Assembly: GCA_028554755.1 (NCBI GenBank) | Contig: JAPTOF010000017.1 | Location: forward strand, 7,564,001 to 7,628,000 | Length of the DNA stretch: 64,000 nucleotides | Direction of reading: 5' to 3' | DNA from: Cordia subcordata | Taxonomy: Eukaryota; Streptophyta; Magnoliopsida; Boraginales; Cordiaceae | Part shown: in pieces, positions 47,501-59,100 of the stretch | How positions within the stretch are numbered: the stretch's first letter is position 1 | How the letters are laid out: every line of letters begins with the position of its first letter | Translations under genes and position numbers: made by a program | The notes under the pieces: model-generated | The model's input: the letters and a program-made list of their open reading frames with translations, nothing else | What the model was told of the DNA's origin: nothing | Databases searched by the model: none

Positions 47501-49940
47501 ACTCGTTTGGTAACGCTATAAAAATTTTTAAAATGAAAACTAGAATCATAAACAAAAAACTGTTAACAATAATTAAAAACAAAAACTATAAATATGTTTG
47601 GTTAAATTATAAAATCTATAAACAAAAACCAAAAACATGTTTGATTGTCCATAGTTTACAAAATATTTTTGTCTCTTATTTTCTATTTTAGTATTTTATG
47701 TTAAATAAAACACATGAAAATATTTGAGAATATTTTGTAAAAGACCAATGAGAATATTATAAAATTGATTTATTTTCTTTAAGATTATAATTTCAAAAAA
47801 TAAGTTTAATTGTTTTGAGAATATATTTTTATTTTTAATTTTGAATTTGTTAAAATTTTCATTTATTATTTTATTAATTTATTTTTTAGAATGTTTCTAA
47901 AAATAATAAATTATTTTTAAAAAATATTTATAAAAATAATTATTTTGTAAAAAATAATTTTAATTTTAATTCTTAAAATGTTTTTAATTTTCTAAAAATA
48001 ATTATAATTTATTAAAATATTTTTAAAAATAAATTTAATTTATCAAAATAATTTTTAAATATATTTTTAATTTATTAAAATTATTTTTATTTGTAAAATT
48101 ATTTTTTAAAATGTTTATAAATTAAAATTATTTTCAAAATATTTTTAATTTATTGAAAATATTTTTCAAAATATTTTTATTTATAAAAATTATTTTTCAA
48201 AATATTTTTATTTATAAAAATTATTTTTCAAAATATTTTTAATTATTTTTTGAAAATTTGTTTTTATAAAATTAATTTTATTTTTAAAAATATTTTTGAA
48301 AAATTATTTTTAAAATAAAATTTTAAAATAATTTTTATTTTAATAATTATTTTTAAAAAAAATTAATGAGTTCATATTAATTTTGAAAAAATAATTTTAA
48401 AAGGTATTCAGCACAAAGTAAATAAAAGTTTTGAAAACCTGTTGCTACAACTTGAGAAAATCACTTTTTCTTGTTTATCAAAGTTGCAAAAATAGGTTGT
48501 TGGCTTTTGCTTTTTCAGAAAAAGAAAACAGAAACAAACGAACTGGTTTTCAGATTTTGATCAACAAAAATAGAAAAATCGGAAACATCAATGATACCAA
48601 ACGAGCCCTTAATTTGCTTGTGTAAGCGGGGATTTGGTATTTTCTGAATCCTTATCTAGGAAAATTACAAAAGAACCTTCAACAAAAATGTGAATTAAGA
48701 AAGATTGGTCAACGAAATATGAACAGAGAACTAAATTTTGATATACATTTGAAAGTGTTCAAAAAGGAGGAATTGCTTAATCTCTTGTAGTGTAAAAATT
48801 ATTTTGCCAACAGATCGTTGACTAGAAGATAATTTTGATTTTACTACACTGAATGCCTTTGGATCTTAAGAAAAAAAAAGTTATCCGCTCTTTGCTATCT
48901 TTTGGTTGTATCTTTATTAAGATTAAAAATAAATTATGCTTATATATAAATTTTTGAAACTTTTAGATGATGTGGTAACACGAGATCCAATACTTTTGGT
49001 AGGATTTCCACTCCAAGAAGGTGACATATGTGTGGTACCTGGCGAACCCATGATTGATGCACAAGATTTACCATGGCTGATAGGAACTACATCCGCAAGA
49101 AACGCAAGATTCAAGTTCTGGACACGAACCCTAGATAGATCTAAACCCCTTCATTACATCCTCGTCAACTCCTCTTCAGACAATGATAACGATTTAATAG
49201 ATCATGCAGAAGACCAACTTCATCAAGATCATAATTCACCCCTCATTTTGCCTGTTGGACCCTTAAATCTACATGCATCAGCCAGCACCAAAAAGGCCAG
49301 CTTTTGGGAAGAAGACTTGACCTGCCTAGACTGGCTAGACCGGCAACCGACCGGCTCCGTCGTGTACGTCAGCTTCGGCAGTTGGGTGAGCCCCATCGGC
49401 GAAGCCAAGGTGAAAAGCTTAGCATTGGCACTTGAAGCAACAAACAGACCATTCATATGGGTGGTTGGGCATGCATGGCGTGAAGGGTTACCAAAAGACT
49501 ACTTGGCTAGGGTTTCTAAACAAGCCAAGATTGTGTCGTGGGCCCCACAAGAACAAGTGCTCCAACACAAGGCTGTGGGGTGTTATCTCACGCACTGTGG
49601 GTGGAATTCCACTGTGGAGGCCATTCAATGTATGAAGCCCCTATTGTGTTACCCTGTTGCTGGTGACCAGTTTTTGAACTGTGCTTACATTGTTAAGACA
49701 TGGAGAATTGGGGTTAGGCTTAATGGGTTTGGCGCAAAAGATTTGCAAGATTGTTTGGAGAGTGTGACTGAGGACAATGAGATGAGCCACAGGATTGTTA
49801 GGTTGAATGAGAGAATCATGGGGAAGGATGCTTGCTCTCTGGCATTGAATAATCTAAGAGATTTTGTTCGTGGTCTCGAGAACTGTTCATCAATAACCAG
49901 TGGTGGAGCCAGAACTCAGGGATTAGCGGGTGCGCATTAA
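44599..49940 (+). CDS. UGT82A1: UDP-glycosyltransferase, UGT82A1-like
   Basis: Two exons, 44599-45097 and 48967-49940, with a 3.87-kb phase-1 GT-AG intron. The product is 490 residues. The start ATG has A at -3, with MSTY (residue 8) as an alternative. The N-terminal domain has PYPAQGHVTPM with catalytic His27, and VDLL with partner Asp120. The C-terminal domain carries the plant PSPG box at residues 358-401, from WAPQEQVLQHKAVGC through HCGWNS to a final Gln401; terminal Gln usually means UDP-glucose as donor. The acceptor cannot be read from sequence; the enzyme is expected in the cytosol. Stretches such as VAGFWPVM, EDLPWLIGT-like and FGSWVSPIGE match UGT82A1 as I recall it. Oddity: from residue 478 on, the last 13 codons and the stop lie inside a hAT-like MITE (49898-50407). 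The catalytic core is intact, so it may still be functional. Confidence 0.88.
46321..46544. mobile_element. Tourist-like MITE in the UGT intron
   Basis: The left end (AATCTATTTGAATTGAC, eroded) follows TTA at 46318-46320. The right end in reverse complement is GGGCTCATTTGGATGGCC, followed by TTA at 46545-46547. Confidence 0.55.
47499..48608. mobile_element. Tourist-like element, 1.1 kb, in the UGT intron
   Basis: The left end GGACTCGTTTGGTAACGC follows TTA at 47496-47498. The right end in reverse complement, GGGCTCGTTTGGTATC, is followed by TTA at 48609-48611. The centre (47690-48370) is a run of AATATTTTTAA-type words. No transposase coding. Confidence 0.65.
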
Positions 49941-50407
49941 TATAAATAATTTTTTTTAATATAAATCAAAAATCAATTATAAAAAATATGTAATATTTAA
50001 TATAATAATGGTATCTTAATATACATAAGAAATATAAATAAATATCTATCATTATTGTAAATAAAATTATATTTTATAATTGTCCTAAATTGACTATAGG
50101 TTTTGAAAATATAAAATATTCAACTTAAGAATAATTCTTTAAATGTGACCAATCAGTCATTTTTTTTTATTTTCCCTTTCTATATCTCATTGTTTCCATC
50201 TATATTTTTATTTTTTATTTTTTTTACTTATTTACTTTTTTCTGAATTTATTTTTTGATTAAATAGTAAAATAAAAAGTATTGATAAAGGGTGCACTCCT
50301 ATTATGAGGGGATGCCCTCATTTTAATTAATCTATCATAATAAAAAAAAAATTAACAAAAACTAGGGGTGTATGGCATCCCCTAGAGTCTATGTGGCTCC
50401 GCCTATG
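49898..50407. mobile_element. hAT-like MITE at the 3' end of the UGT gene
   Basis: This is a 510-bp element. The left end is CAGTGGTGGAGCCAGA; the right end in reverse complement is CATAGGCGGAGCCACA. An 8-bp target duplication flanks it: TCAATAAC at 49890-49897 and TCGATAAC at 50408-50415, one difference. An 8-bp duplication is the hAT hallmark. It interrupts the last part of the UGT coding frame and supplies a new stop at 49938-49940. An AATAAA signal of the original 3' UTR remains downstream at 50515-50520. The short element at 2010-2250 has related ends. Confidence 0.8.
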
Positions 50408-50633
50408 TCGATAACTGCATCAAAAATTCGAGAGGCTTTTCTACCTAATTGTTGATTGATTAGGGTATTTGGGCTTGTACATGTGAATATATGTCGATAT
50501 GTATTCTCTTGACAAATAAAAAATATGTGTGTCGTCTATCTTTTTTTCTTTCTCCATTTATACAGATGCTAAAGAATATTCAGATGTATATATAACCAAT
50601 TAAATTTGACAAGAGGTAATTCGTTTTGAGTTG

Positions 50634-50824
50634 TGAAAGAATGTAGATTTCTGTGTGTTTCATTCATGAATAGAGGTACAGGTTTATACAAGAAAGTGCT
50701 ACAATTATGCTCTGATCGTGTACCTAAAATCAAGAGTAGACTTATATACATGGTAAGATAAAACATGTTTGCCAATATTACAATATTTGCAAAAAATGTG
50801 TTCACATGTGCGTATCTTCTAACA
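50634..50824 (-). repeat. 3' LTR of the Copia element
   Basis: It begins TGAAAG and ends TAACA on the plus strand, and aligns with 53616-53807 over nearly its whole length. A GAGGGAACG-like polypurine tract lies just inside (minus strand, about 50825-50836), as expected before a 3' LTR. Confidence 0.85.
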
Positions 50825-53615
50825 CGTTCCCTCAAGCTAAGGCAACAACATGATATTCTGCTTCAGTACTTGAGCGAGAGATAGTGAATTGTTTTTTTTT
50901 AAATTAAGTTGGGACCCAAGAAAATACAGTAACCATGAGTGCTCTATCTATCATCAGGGCATCCAGCCTAATTAGCATAAGAATAGGCATGCGGGGATAA
51001 ATTGGAGGAACTTTTGATAAGTAAACCAAACTCTTCTGTGTCCTTTAGATATCTTAGAATATGTTTGACAGCAACCCAATGTTCATTAGTGGGGGACTGC
51101 ATGAATTGGCACACTTTGTTGATTGCAAAGCAAATGTTAGGCCGGGTGATAGTTAGGTATTGTAAGGCACCTACTGCACTGCGCTAAAGTGTCAGATCAA
51201 ATAAGGGATCTCCTTGATAAAGAGACAATTGTGTGATGAAGCAATTGGAGTAGATATAGATTTGGCATTTCATGTCTATTGTAAGGAGTAAGTCATAAAT
51301 GTACTTCTTTTGTTGAAGGAGTAACCCATTTTCCTGTGTGTGACCTGTATACCTAAAAAATAAGATAAAGACCCTATATCCTTCAGAGCAAACTGTCTAT
51401 TGAGAGCATTAATCAAAAAGTTTATAGCATCAGATGACTTTACAGTGATGATGACATCATCAACGTATGTTAGAATACGTAAAGAACTGGTAGAATCATG
51501 TCGCATGAATAAAGAAACATCTGATTTAACAGCTGTGAAACCTTGAGAGATGAGAAAACCACTTAGGCAAGCAAACCAAGCACGAGGAGCTTGTTTAAGA
51601 CCTTAAAGTGCTTTCTAAAATTTGCAAACATGTTGCGAGTGATTAAAATCAACAAAGCCAGAGGGTTGAGTCGTATATACATGTTCTTGGAGAAACCCAT
51701 GTAAAAAGGCGTTATTCACATCCACTTGCCGTATGTCCCAGCCAAAGGATACAGCCAAAGAAAGAACAAGTTAAATAGTAGCATTCTTTAACATAGGACT
51801 AAAAGTTTTTGAGAAATCCTTACCTATTTCCTAGTGAAAGCCTTTAGCAACAAGGTGTGCTTTATACCTGTTAATAGACCTGTGAGGTTTTCACTTAATA
51901 TGGAAAACCCATTTGCAGCCTATGACATTTGCATTGGAGGGTTTAGGAACAAGGATCCATGTACCATTTGTAATCAAGGTAGAATATTCAGCATCTATAG
52001 GCTTTCGCCATTAAGTGCATTTGGAGACATGTATGTAAGAAGTAGGTTTAGTATCTGAGTAAGGAGGGTTAGAGAAAGATGTGACTGTTGTGTAAGTCAA
52101 GTAATCAGGAAAATTCCTTGCTGTCCAGTGTTGTCACGATTCCTAGTGACCATGGGATGTTTGTGGTGTGAAAGTAATGAGCTAGATCAAGTTGAGAAGG
52201 GCTAGGAGCATGCGGAAGGGAGTAGTCAGTATCGGAGCTATCGAAGGATTGCAAGTAAGGAACAAAGGGCAAATGGACTTTGTAAGGAAGACGAAGAGGC
52301 AAGTTGTGGTGAGGATTGGAAAGAGCAGTAGCGAGATATATCAGGAGGTTCAGAGGTGATTGGAGACGAGCAAAGAGAAGAGAGAGGGGGATTAAGGATC
52401 GGTGAAGAGTGCAGGGGGGAAGGCCGCGAGATGGGTGAAGTACTCAGCGCAGGAGAAGTTGTAAAGGTATTGACCAGCATAGGACTTGCATGAAAGGTAG
52501 GCATAATGGGAATACGAGACACGGGGGAATGAAATAGGGTGGAGGGGGCGAGGGTGATGAACGTTGTTCTTGGTGAGTGTTTAAGGTACGCAAAGTAAAC
52601 GGAAAAACTTCTTCATCAAATGTTACATGGCAGGAGAGATGGACGCGTCCAGTTTTGATATCAAAACACCTATACCTAGAATGATTAGGATTATAACCTT
52701 TAAAAACACAAGGTACAATTTTAGGACTTAGTTTATCTACCTTAATTGACCCTAAGTAAGGAAAAGCACAAATACCCAAAAACCCGAAGATCAGAATATT
52801 TTGGAACTCGGGAGTATATAAGTTCAAATGGACTTTTGTGTTGCAACATTGGAGTTGGTAGACAATTGATAAGAAACATAGCTGTGGAAAAGGCTTCAAG
52901 CTAAAAAGATTTTGGAATAGACGAGCGAAACATCAAGTGGTGCTGACCTTAGTTACATGGCTTATTTTATGTTAGCAAGCCTATTATACTATGGTGTGTA
53001 AGGACATGAGATACGGCATTGTATACTAGATTGAGTTAAAAATTTCATGAAAATGACCCTGAGTTAACTCTTTTACCCCATCACACTGAAAGAATTTAAT
53101 GGTTGTAGATAACAAGTTTTCACTGAGAGCCTTAAAATGTTTAAAACAATTGGCACAATCACTTTTCTAGTTTAGAGGGTAAATCTAAGTGAATTTTGTA
53201 AACTCATCAACAAATAAAATGAAAAAACGATATCCAGAGTTTGATAAAACAGGAGCAGGATCCTAAATGTCACAACAGACGATTAGAACATGAGAACAAG
53301 CATTGGTATCAGATGTTTGAAAATGTAAATGATGACTTTTTCCAATCATGTAGGAAGAGCAAATCAATTTAGTTGACCCTATAGTCACATCAGGACTACA
53401 TTTAGAAACAGAAGCTGAAACATCTAGTGACGGATCACCGAAACGATTGTACCAAACAGAATAGATGCACAAGAAGCAACAAAGGCGAAGCGAGTGAAAG
53501 CGACGGGCTGTAGAGGCAAAACATAGAGACCTGAATCAACGTGACTGAAGGTGTGTTTTCCTGGTTTGAAGGTCCTTAACAAAACAAGACCACAAGGTAG
53601 ATTCTAAAGAAACAT

Positions 53616-53807
53616 TGTTATCTGGGTGAATTTTTGTGTTTCATTCATGAATGGAGGTACAACTTTATACAAGAAAGTGCTACAATTATGCTCTCTGATC
53701 GTGTGCCTAAAATCAAGAGTTGGCTTCTATACATGGTAAGATAAAATATGCTTGCCAATATTACAATATTTGCAAAATATGTGTTCACATGTGCATATGT
53801 TCTAACA
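53616..53807 (-). repeat. 5' LTR of the Copia element
   Basis: It begins TGTTA and ends TAACA, the short inverted ends of Copia LTRs. It differs from the other LTR at many positions, so the insertion is not recent. No tRNA primer binding site follows on its inner side, consistent with deletion of the 5' internal region. Confidence 0.85.
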
Positions 53808-53812
53808 AGTTG

Positions 53813-55200
53813 TGATGCTAAAAAATATTGTTGAGCTATATTGCTTTAGAATTATAGATCTATTCTTTTCTCTTTTTTTTTCTTTTTTTTTTCCTTTTTT
53901 GGGAGCCCAAATAAAAAAAAAAAACCCACGATGAAAGCAGAGCGACCTAGAGATTGAGAATTGAAAACCATCAGGTATAAATTTATATGCAAATTAAAAT
54001 GTTTTCCTTTTAATAAAAGTTATTATAGGTTTGCATTTTACGTAAAATATATATGAGCATTATAGACTTACATAAATTCATGTCCTGTTTTAAATGAAAC
54101 TAGTGCTTTCAATACTACGTTTTCTACAAGTTGTTTTAATTTGTTTCTAATACTAGATGTCATGGTTAAATTTATTTTTAAAATAGACAACGATTTTAGT
54201 CATAAATCTTCTGACATTCATAAATAAATATTGTTTTAAGTATTAATTGATTGGCAATTAAATCTCTAACTTAAAAATATTAACTTATAACAAGAGTAGA
54301 TAATAAATAAGAAACAAAAAATGATAGACAAAAAAATGACTTAAACTAATAAAAAAATTAAAAATTATCATGTAAAACACTAATGTGACACTCTTACAAT
54401 GTTTGGGAAAAAAAACTTTTATATATAGTATATAGATAAATAAGTAATAAATAATAGATGACTTTTGCTCCTTGATTAGGTTAACTTTTGAAAAAGAGAA
54501 ATAGTTCTAGAAACAGAATCTTTTAAGTAGAGGGGAGAGGCAGAATTCCATTTCAACGAACCCAAAAAATAGTAACTTTCTTCATGCCTTTATCTTTTAT
54601 ATTTACATTTCATAACCTCGTTATACTAAAAAAATCCTTCCATTTTCTTATTATTGAAGAATAAATTTATCTCGCGATCTTTTTAGTTAGTGATCTTAAT
54701 TTCAAACTTACATCTTACAAATATATATTGCATAATTTTGAGTTGGCTTAAACTATCTACAGGCATGCATTATAAATTATAATATAAAATTTGTAATTTA
54801 AAATAAATTAATATAATTCTATGTAAAATAAATTTTTCGTAATATATAAACAAATGCCTGTTGGTCATGTGTATCTATACTTATTTTAAGTTTGATGATG
54901 TTCACTTCTTTATAAACAAAGCAAAAAAAGAAGAAGAAAACGAAAAGAAAAGGTCACATAAGACCAAACAGGCAGCAGCCCAAAATGAAGGCAGCTCAGT
55001 TGACCATTCTGAAGTTGAAACTCCCTTTGACCCAAAAACAAAAAACAAAAAACAAAAAAAAGACAAGAAGTGAAACTCCTATAAATTGTTTTTTCTTTTC
55101 TTTCTTTTTTTTTTTTTAAATAAATTTAGCAAGTTAAGATTTCTTAAGATAAGTAACTTTAGCTCTCACACGCCATCTTTTCAACCTTAGACAAAATGTG
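53813..55200. other. Intergenic, no gene seen
   Basis: AT-rich, upstream of the OTU gene. A Lys-rich open frame at 54861-55073 has low-complexity composition and no domain. The promoter of the OTU gene probably lies toward 55200-55330. Confidence 0.45.
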
Positions 55201-55319
55201 CTTTTGTTTGTCTGCAAGCAAAGCGTTTCTTTCTTGCCCCTGAGAAAATTAACCATTACATCGCCAACAAAAAACCAGCTTTTTTCTTTAAGTCAAAAAC
55301 ATAAACACTTTTCCCTTCA

Positions 55320-56166
55320 CATTTCTTCTTCTTGTTCTTCTTCTTCTTTCTTCTGGGTATGCTTGATTTTATTTATTTAGTTTTTTTGGTCATTCTGGGT
55401 ATGATTTATTCTTCACCAATTTGCTACCCCCCCCCCCCAACAAAAAAAAAAAAGAAAAAAAAACATTGGAGCAAAGAGCTTTGCTGCTTGTTACCTAAGC
55501 AATACATAAATCATTCAAAATGATTAGTTAAAATTAATTAAATTAGTTTAGATTAAAAATTCAATCTTATATGCTTCACTTCAGAAGAGATTAATTCGTT
55601 ATTGGCTTGCTTGTACAATTATGGACATATATTTTGTTAGAAGTTGACTTGATTGATAAGTTGTATAAAGATATAGTCTTTTTATGTTTCTCTTCCAAAA
55701 AGGTTTAGTTTACTGGTGTAATTAAGCGCTTATATGTCATTGGAAGTTGTTTAACTTGATCAATTTTATAAATATTTCATCTTTTTAGGTTTCCTTATGG
55801 AAAAAGGTTCAATCTTTATTAATTGACTTGTACAAATATGCATATATGTGTTATTGGAAGTTGATTTGATTGATGAAAATTGTGCAAAGATTCAATATTT
55901 GTGTTTCCCTAAAAATGTTCAATATTTATTTGCTTATTTATATAAATATGCATCTATGTATTACTGGAAGTTGATTTGATTGATAAATTGTAAAAAGATT
56001 TAATCTTTTTTCTTTCCCTCTAAGAAAGGTGAATTTTATTTATTTATTTATTTATTTGTTTATTGTATGATCATGCAACATGTGTTATAGGAATTGCTTT
56101 TGGTTGATTAATTATTTTGCTTGCTGAATGTTACCAGATTAGAATCATTGTTTTTGTAGTAGCAGT
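55320..56166 (+). promoter_or_regulatory. Leader exon and leader intron of the OTU gene
   Basis: A CTT/TTC-rich leader (55320-55356) ends at CTGG|GTATGC (donor 55357-55358). An excellent acceptor, TTTTTGTAGTAGCAG, ends at 56165, one base before the ATG at 56167. A second identical TTCTGGGTATG occurs at about 55392-55402, so the donor is ambiguous. Leader introns are common in plant housekeeping genes. A C12 run followed by A runs lies at 55427-55464. Confidence 0.5.
55600..56110 (+). repeat. Diverged tandem repeat in the OTU leader intron
   Basis: Five units carry TTGGAAGTTGATTTGATTGA or close variants at about 55641, 55744, 55858, 55978 and 56092, spacing 103-120 bp. Between them recur RATTTAATCTTTTT, TTTCCCT and ACAAATATGCATATATG. 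The spacing is too irregular for a recent array. Confidence 0.65.
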
Positions 56167-59100
56167 ATGGCTGAACACAGTAGGAATGCAAGTGCAAGCT
56201 CTAGTTCAAGTTTGAATAGCAGCACACATGATACAGAGGATGATCATACCATTGCTCAAATTTTAGCTGAAGATGAAGAATTAAGAGGTGGTCGTAAGCT
56301 TGGGAAGAGACTCTCTCATTTGGATTCAATCCCTGTATGGTTTCTTGCAATCCACAAAGCTCTTCTCATATTTATTAGCACTAAAGTTGTATTTTATTTA
56401 GGTTACGGGGGCCTAAAACCCGCTGTATTTTGGTGAAATTGCACATTAGACTAGTCGTCTCAGTAATCTAACAGGGGAATGTGACAGGAATACTCCCGGT
56501 GTTGCTAGGCACATGGCGAGTGAGTGCTCAGAAAAACAAATGAAGTTCTGTTGCACTTTACACTATTTTGTTTTGAATTCTTGTAGCCTCTTTATGAAGG
56601 CAATACAGGAGTAGTGTCTATATTAGTCAATCAGAATTGTGTCATTTCTGTATTTGAGGCTCTTTGCCTAGTCAAATGCTGAAATTTTTGGGAGAGTTGT
56701 TCGATGCATAAATGATTGTTGTGCAATCTTCTTTTCAACTGGTTTGCACCTTATGCAATAGATTTTATTTACCTTTAGCAGATAAACAGAAAATAAAGAA
56801 CAAGATATTCTGGTATTGACAACAATCTGTGTTATGGTTTTGGCAGCATACACCCAGGGTCATTACCGAAATACCTGATGCCGACGATGCAACACTTGAC
56901 CATGAGAGACTTTCTCAGAGGTATTCCTTGGTAATACAACCTTCGTGTATTCTTTTCTTTTCTTTTCTCTTCTTTTTTTTTTTGATCCGTTATCTTCTAT
57001 TGGAAACTTACTCATCATATATTGCACAAAGATGATTGGATAGAGTTTAATATGCTGTCAATTTTGCTTAATTTAGTAACAGCTTAAGGATGATGTTCTG
57101 ATGCAATATTATTCTCTCCATTTGTTGTACTGAACAATGTTTATAACATCAATAATTTCCTTCATCTATTTCTTTTTCTCGGGATTACGTTTAAAATTGT
57201 AGGGCAGCTTTATCCATCAAAATGGTCCTTATATTGCATACTTCTTATTTCTGCCTTGCCAATGTATTTCACCAAATAGCACAGTCACCTTTTTATGTAT
57301 CTTATGGAGTTCTAATATCATCTCTAAGTGCTGTCTCGCATACGAGCTTCTACACTTTTTGGTTGCCCGTACCTGATGCAGTATCTCGCTTCTTAATGGA
57401 CATGCTTCTGACTTGATTGTGAAAATAAAATATCAATGCTAATGGATGGAAGCATGAGTCAATACCTTTTACCATTCACACGGTGTTATTTTATGTTACT
57501 ATCTTAGATGTGCAATTCTTGATAAGCTCAAGTTCATTCAGGCTCACAACATATCGATTGGCTGAACTACAAATTGAGGGCGACGGTAATTGCCAGGTTG
57601 CTCCCATTCCCTAATTCATCAGTTGGTATTGCATGTCGCTTATATTTATATTTTGGTTGTAGTTAATGGATTATCATTCCTTGCTCTGCTTTTTTCGTTT
57701 TTTTAGACACTTTTTGTTATAAGTAAAGGTTATTTACTTGAGTTGTTTGCCAGTTTCGAGCCCTTTCAGATCAACTGTATCGGAACCCGGATTACCACAA
57801 ACATGTGAGAAAGCAAGTTGTCAAACAGGTAAATTCCAGATTAGGTTTCATCATATCTTCCCAACTTTGCTTGATTACAGGTCATGAACATCACACAAAA
57901 TCAAAGCTAAAATCCATTCCCTAGTTTTAAGGTTCAAAGTTTTTCTTTCCCTGTTATTTTTTAAATTTGTCAAATGTTTCTTTTGCTGTTTTCATATCTG
58001 AACACTATGTTGCTAAGTAATTAGTTTGCGGAGCATGAGCAAATGAGAGAGAGAGCATGAAAGTTTGTGATGTCCAAAGCATGATCTGATCATGTATATA
58101 TAATATATTTAGATGTAACATATTTTATACTTTTCATATTCTTGCAAGTCATGCAAATGGCATATTCATTAAATCTTAAAGCATATAAGTAAAAACATTT
58201 TCAACTTCAGTTTTTTATGCTAGTAGGATTCTGAATAAATTACTCCCTCTATTATAAGTTTGATATCCATCTGTTTGCAGATGTTCCAAATTTAGAAACT
58301 CTTTTGACCTTTTGAAAAATATCCTTCTCCAAAAATATCTTTTCCTTTGATCTCATGTACCAAAAAGGGTAACTTGTGGCATGAAAAAGTTAAACTTCTA
58401 AATTGTATTTTACTATAAATATTTGAGCATTGACTTCTTGGTGTTAACGTCTAAACCAATTCAGTTGTTTTCCATGGAGATCGCTGCTGGTATCCATGTC
58501 TAAACAGTTGACTTTCGAAAAGTATTTGCAGGAGTGTATCCATTATAGGTTACATACAGCCCACTATTTTAGAATCAGCAGAACTCCAGCAAAAGCTTGC
58601 TTAATGGAACTAGATTTTCTGCATCTGCAAACCACATTGAGATCTTCTCCCTAGTCTATAAACTCATCAACTGAAAATTTTTGACAGTATCTATGATCCG
58701 CACCCCCCCCCCCCCCCAAAAAAAAAAAAAAAACCACCCAACCAGAAAGAAAGGAAGAAAAGAAAATGAGATGAAGAGAAAAGAAATAGAAAAAAGAAGA
58801 ATGATGTGTGGTGTAATGAATATTGTGTACATCACATAGATTGAAGCTATAATTTTCTTTTTCCATTTCCCCTTGTTGATATATTATAGTCTAATTTTTC
58901 ATATTTGTTTCAGCTAAAACATTTCAGGAAGTTATACGAAGGCTATGTACCCATGAAATACAAAAGCTACCTCAAGAAAATGAAAAAGTCAGATGCAAGT
59001 TTATGAGCATTTTCTCCACTTGAGTTAGATCAAAGCTTCATTGTTTTGTACTTACGAACTTCTAATTCATACTAGGTTGGGGGAATGGGGAGATCATGTT

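Larger units (their letters stand above)
45098..48966 (+). other. Long intron of the UGT gene
   Basis: Donor GTAATT and acceptor TTTTAG. It carries two Tourist-like elements (46321-46544, 47499-48608) and a G10 run followed by two shorter G runs (45645-45665). There is also a segment near 46800-47030 with inverted-type flanks. It shows no second gene. Most plant UGT introns are far shorter, so transposon insertion explains the length. Confidence 0.75.
50634..53807 (-). mobile_element. Copia LTR retrotransposon, internally deleted and decayed
   Basis: It is bounded by ~191-bp LTRs and by the 5-bp target duplication AGTTG (50629-50633, 53808-53812). On the minus strand the order is gag-pre-integrase remnant (DLQTRKT-like, about 53551-53576), integrase C-terminal region (52444-52899), reverse transcriptase and RNase H motif SRSSTEAEY (about 50842-50880). 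The reverse transcriptase shows GLKQAPRAWF near 51575-51605 and TYVDD in 51276-51506. Integrase before reverse transcriptase identifies Copia. Gag and protease are missing: pre-integrase sequence begins only ~40 bp from the 5' LTR. The end of RNase H is also lost. Stops such as TAA at 51603-51605 and frameshifts make it non-autonomous. At 3.17 kb it is well short of the usual 4.5-5 kb. Confidence 0.88.

Noticed and set aside
54861..55073. Lys/Gln-rich 70-codon frame upstream of the OTU gene
   Set aside because: Low-complexity A-rich sequence; no homology recognised and no good start context.
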